A stretch of DNA of 5,026 nucleotides. Origin: Verrucomicrobiia bacterium. Lineage in GTDB: Bacteria > Verrucomicrobiota > Verrucomicrobiia > Opitutales > Opitutaceae. The stretch's first letter is position 1; each line of letters starts with the position of its first letter. Shown here in pieces: positions 4,868 through 5,026 of this stretch. A program made the position numbers and the translations under genes. The notes below the pieces were generated by a model, which had not been told where the DNA came from, ran no database searches, and was given only the letters and a program-made list of their open reading frames with translations. The stretch is taken from contig JAUHWE010000412.1 in assembly GCA_030424825.1 (NCBI GenBank), positions 1 to 5,026 of the forward strand, read 5' to 3'.

Positions 4868-5026
4868 TTGGGGTGAGCTTTAATCATTTGAGTTGGCGTA
4901 CCTGACAGCCCCTTGCGAGACTGCCAGGATGAATAAAACGCAGCCCGACTGCAGATGGAGGTCTTCGCGATCACGTGCTCGCTGGACCCGGCTACGTCAC
5001 ACCTTGTATCCGATTCCTGTTCGTCG
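4868..5026. other. Right-edge sequence without an identified gene
   Basis: No gene was recognised. On the minus strand one frame is open from the window edge to a TAG at 4807-4809 (72 codons) and overlaps the VOC N-terminal region. On the plus strand a frame at 4712-4876 ends in a natural-looking tail but overlaps the VOC remnant. A hairpin lies at 4901-4928: cctgacag pairs with ctgccagg, fully paired on the minus strand if a G-U pair is allowed, with a 12-nt loop. A partial gene could continue past the edge. Confidence 0.4.

Noticed and set aside
4712..4876. 54-codon plus-strand frame with a GTG at 4721
   Set aside because: Most of it is antisense to the recognisable VOC sequence on the minus strand, and the remainder matches no known family.

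Overview
The window looks like a piece of a bacterial chromosome of intermediate GC content. It most resembles the Verrucomicrobiota/Planctomycetota group. That placement is an inference from three things: a DUF1080 (3-keto-disaccharide hydrolase) lipoprotein, an MFS transporter beside it, and intergenic DNA packed with REP-like hairpins. No rRNA, tRNA or other phylogenetic marker is present.

Layout. At 1-1248 (minus) lies an MFS transporter whose C-terminus runs off the left edge. At 1249-1493 is a spacer holding a 90-bp pair of inverted REP-like hairpins. At 1494-2111 (minus) is a secreted DUF1080 lipoprotein, upstream of and in the same direction as the transporter. At 2112-2794 is a 683-bp divergent intergenic region with at least four palindromic elements; the largest is a 144-bp nested inverted repeat with perfect 9-bp ends. 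At 2795-3997 (plus) is a multi-pass membrane protein of about 400 residues with a TTG start and a soluble C-terminal part. At 3998-4167 is a structured convergent spacer. At 4168-4509 (minus) is a small antibiotic-biosynthesis-monooxygenase (ABM) fold protein. At 4544-4867 (minus) is a VOC/glyoxalase-fold gene broken by an in-frame TAA. At 4868-5026 I could not identify a gene.

How the genes may work together. The lipoprotein and MFS transporter form a plausible two-gene carbohydrate unit: an exported sugar-binding or sugar-cleaving protein plus a small-organic-solute carrier. A LacI/GalR-type palindrome just upstream of the lipoprotein start fits sugar-responsive control. The VOC remnant and the ABM-like gene are 34 bp apart in one orientation and were probably one small transcription unit. 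By eye they are more AT-rich than the left half. The inverted repeat around the ABM stop codon recalls an integron attC site but does not fit the canonical layout well.

I found no clear new defence, toxin or biosynthetic system. The most interesting content is the palindromic repeat elements, the broken VOC gene with its attC-like neighbour, and the uncharacterised membrane protein.
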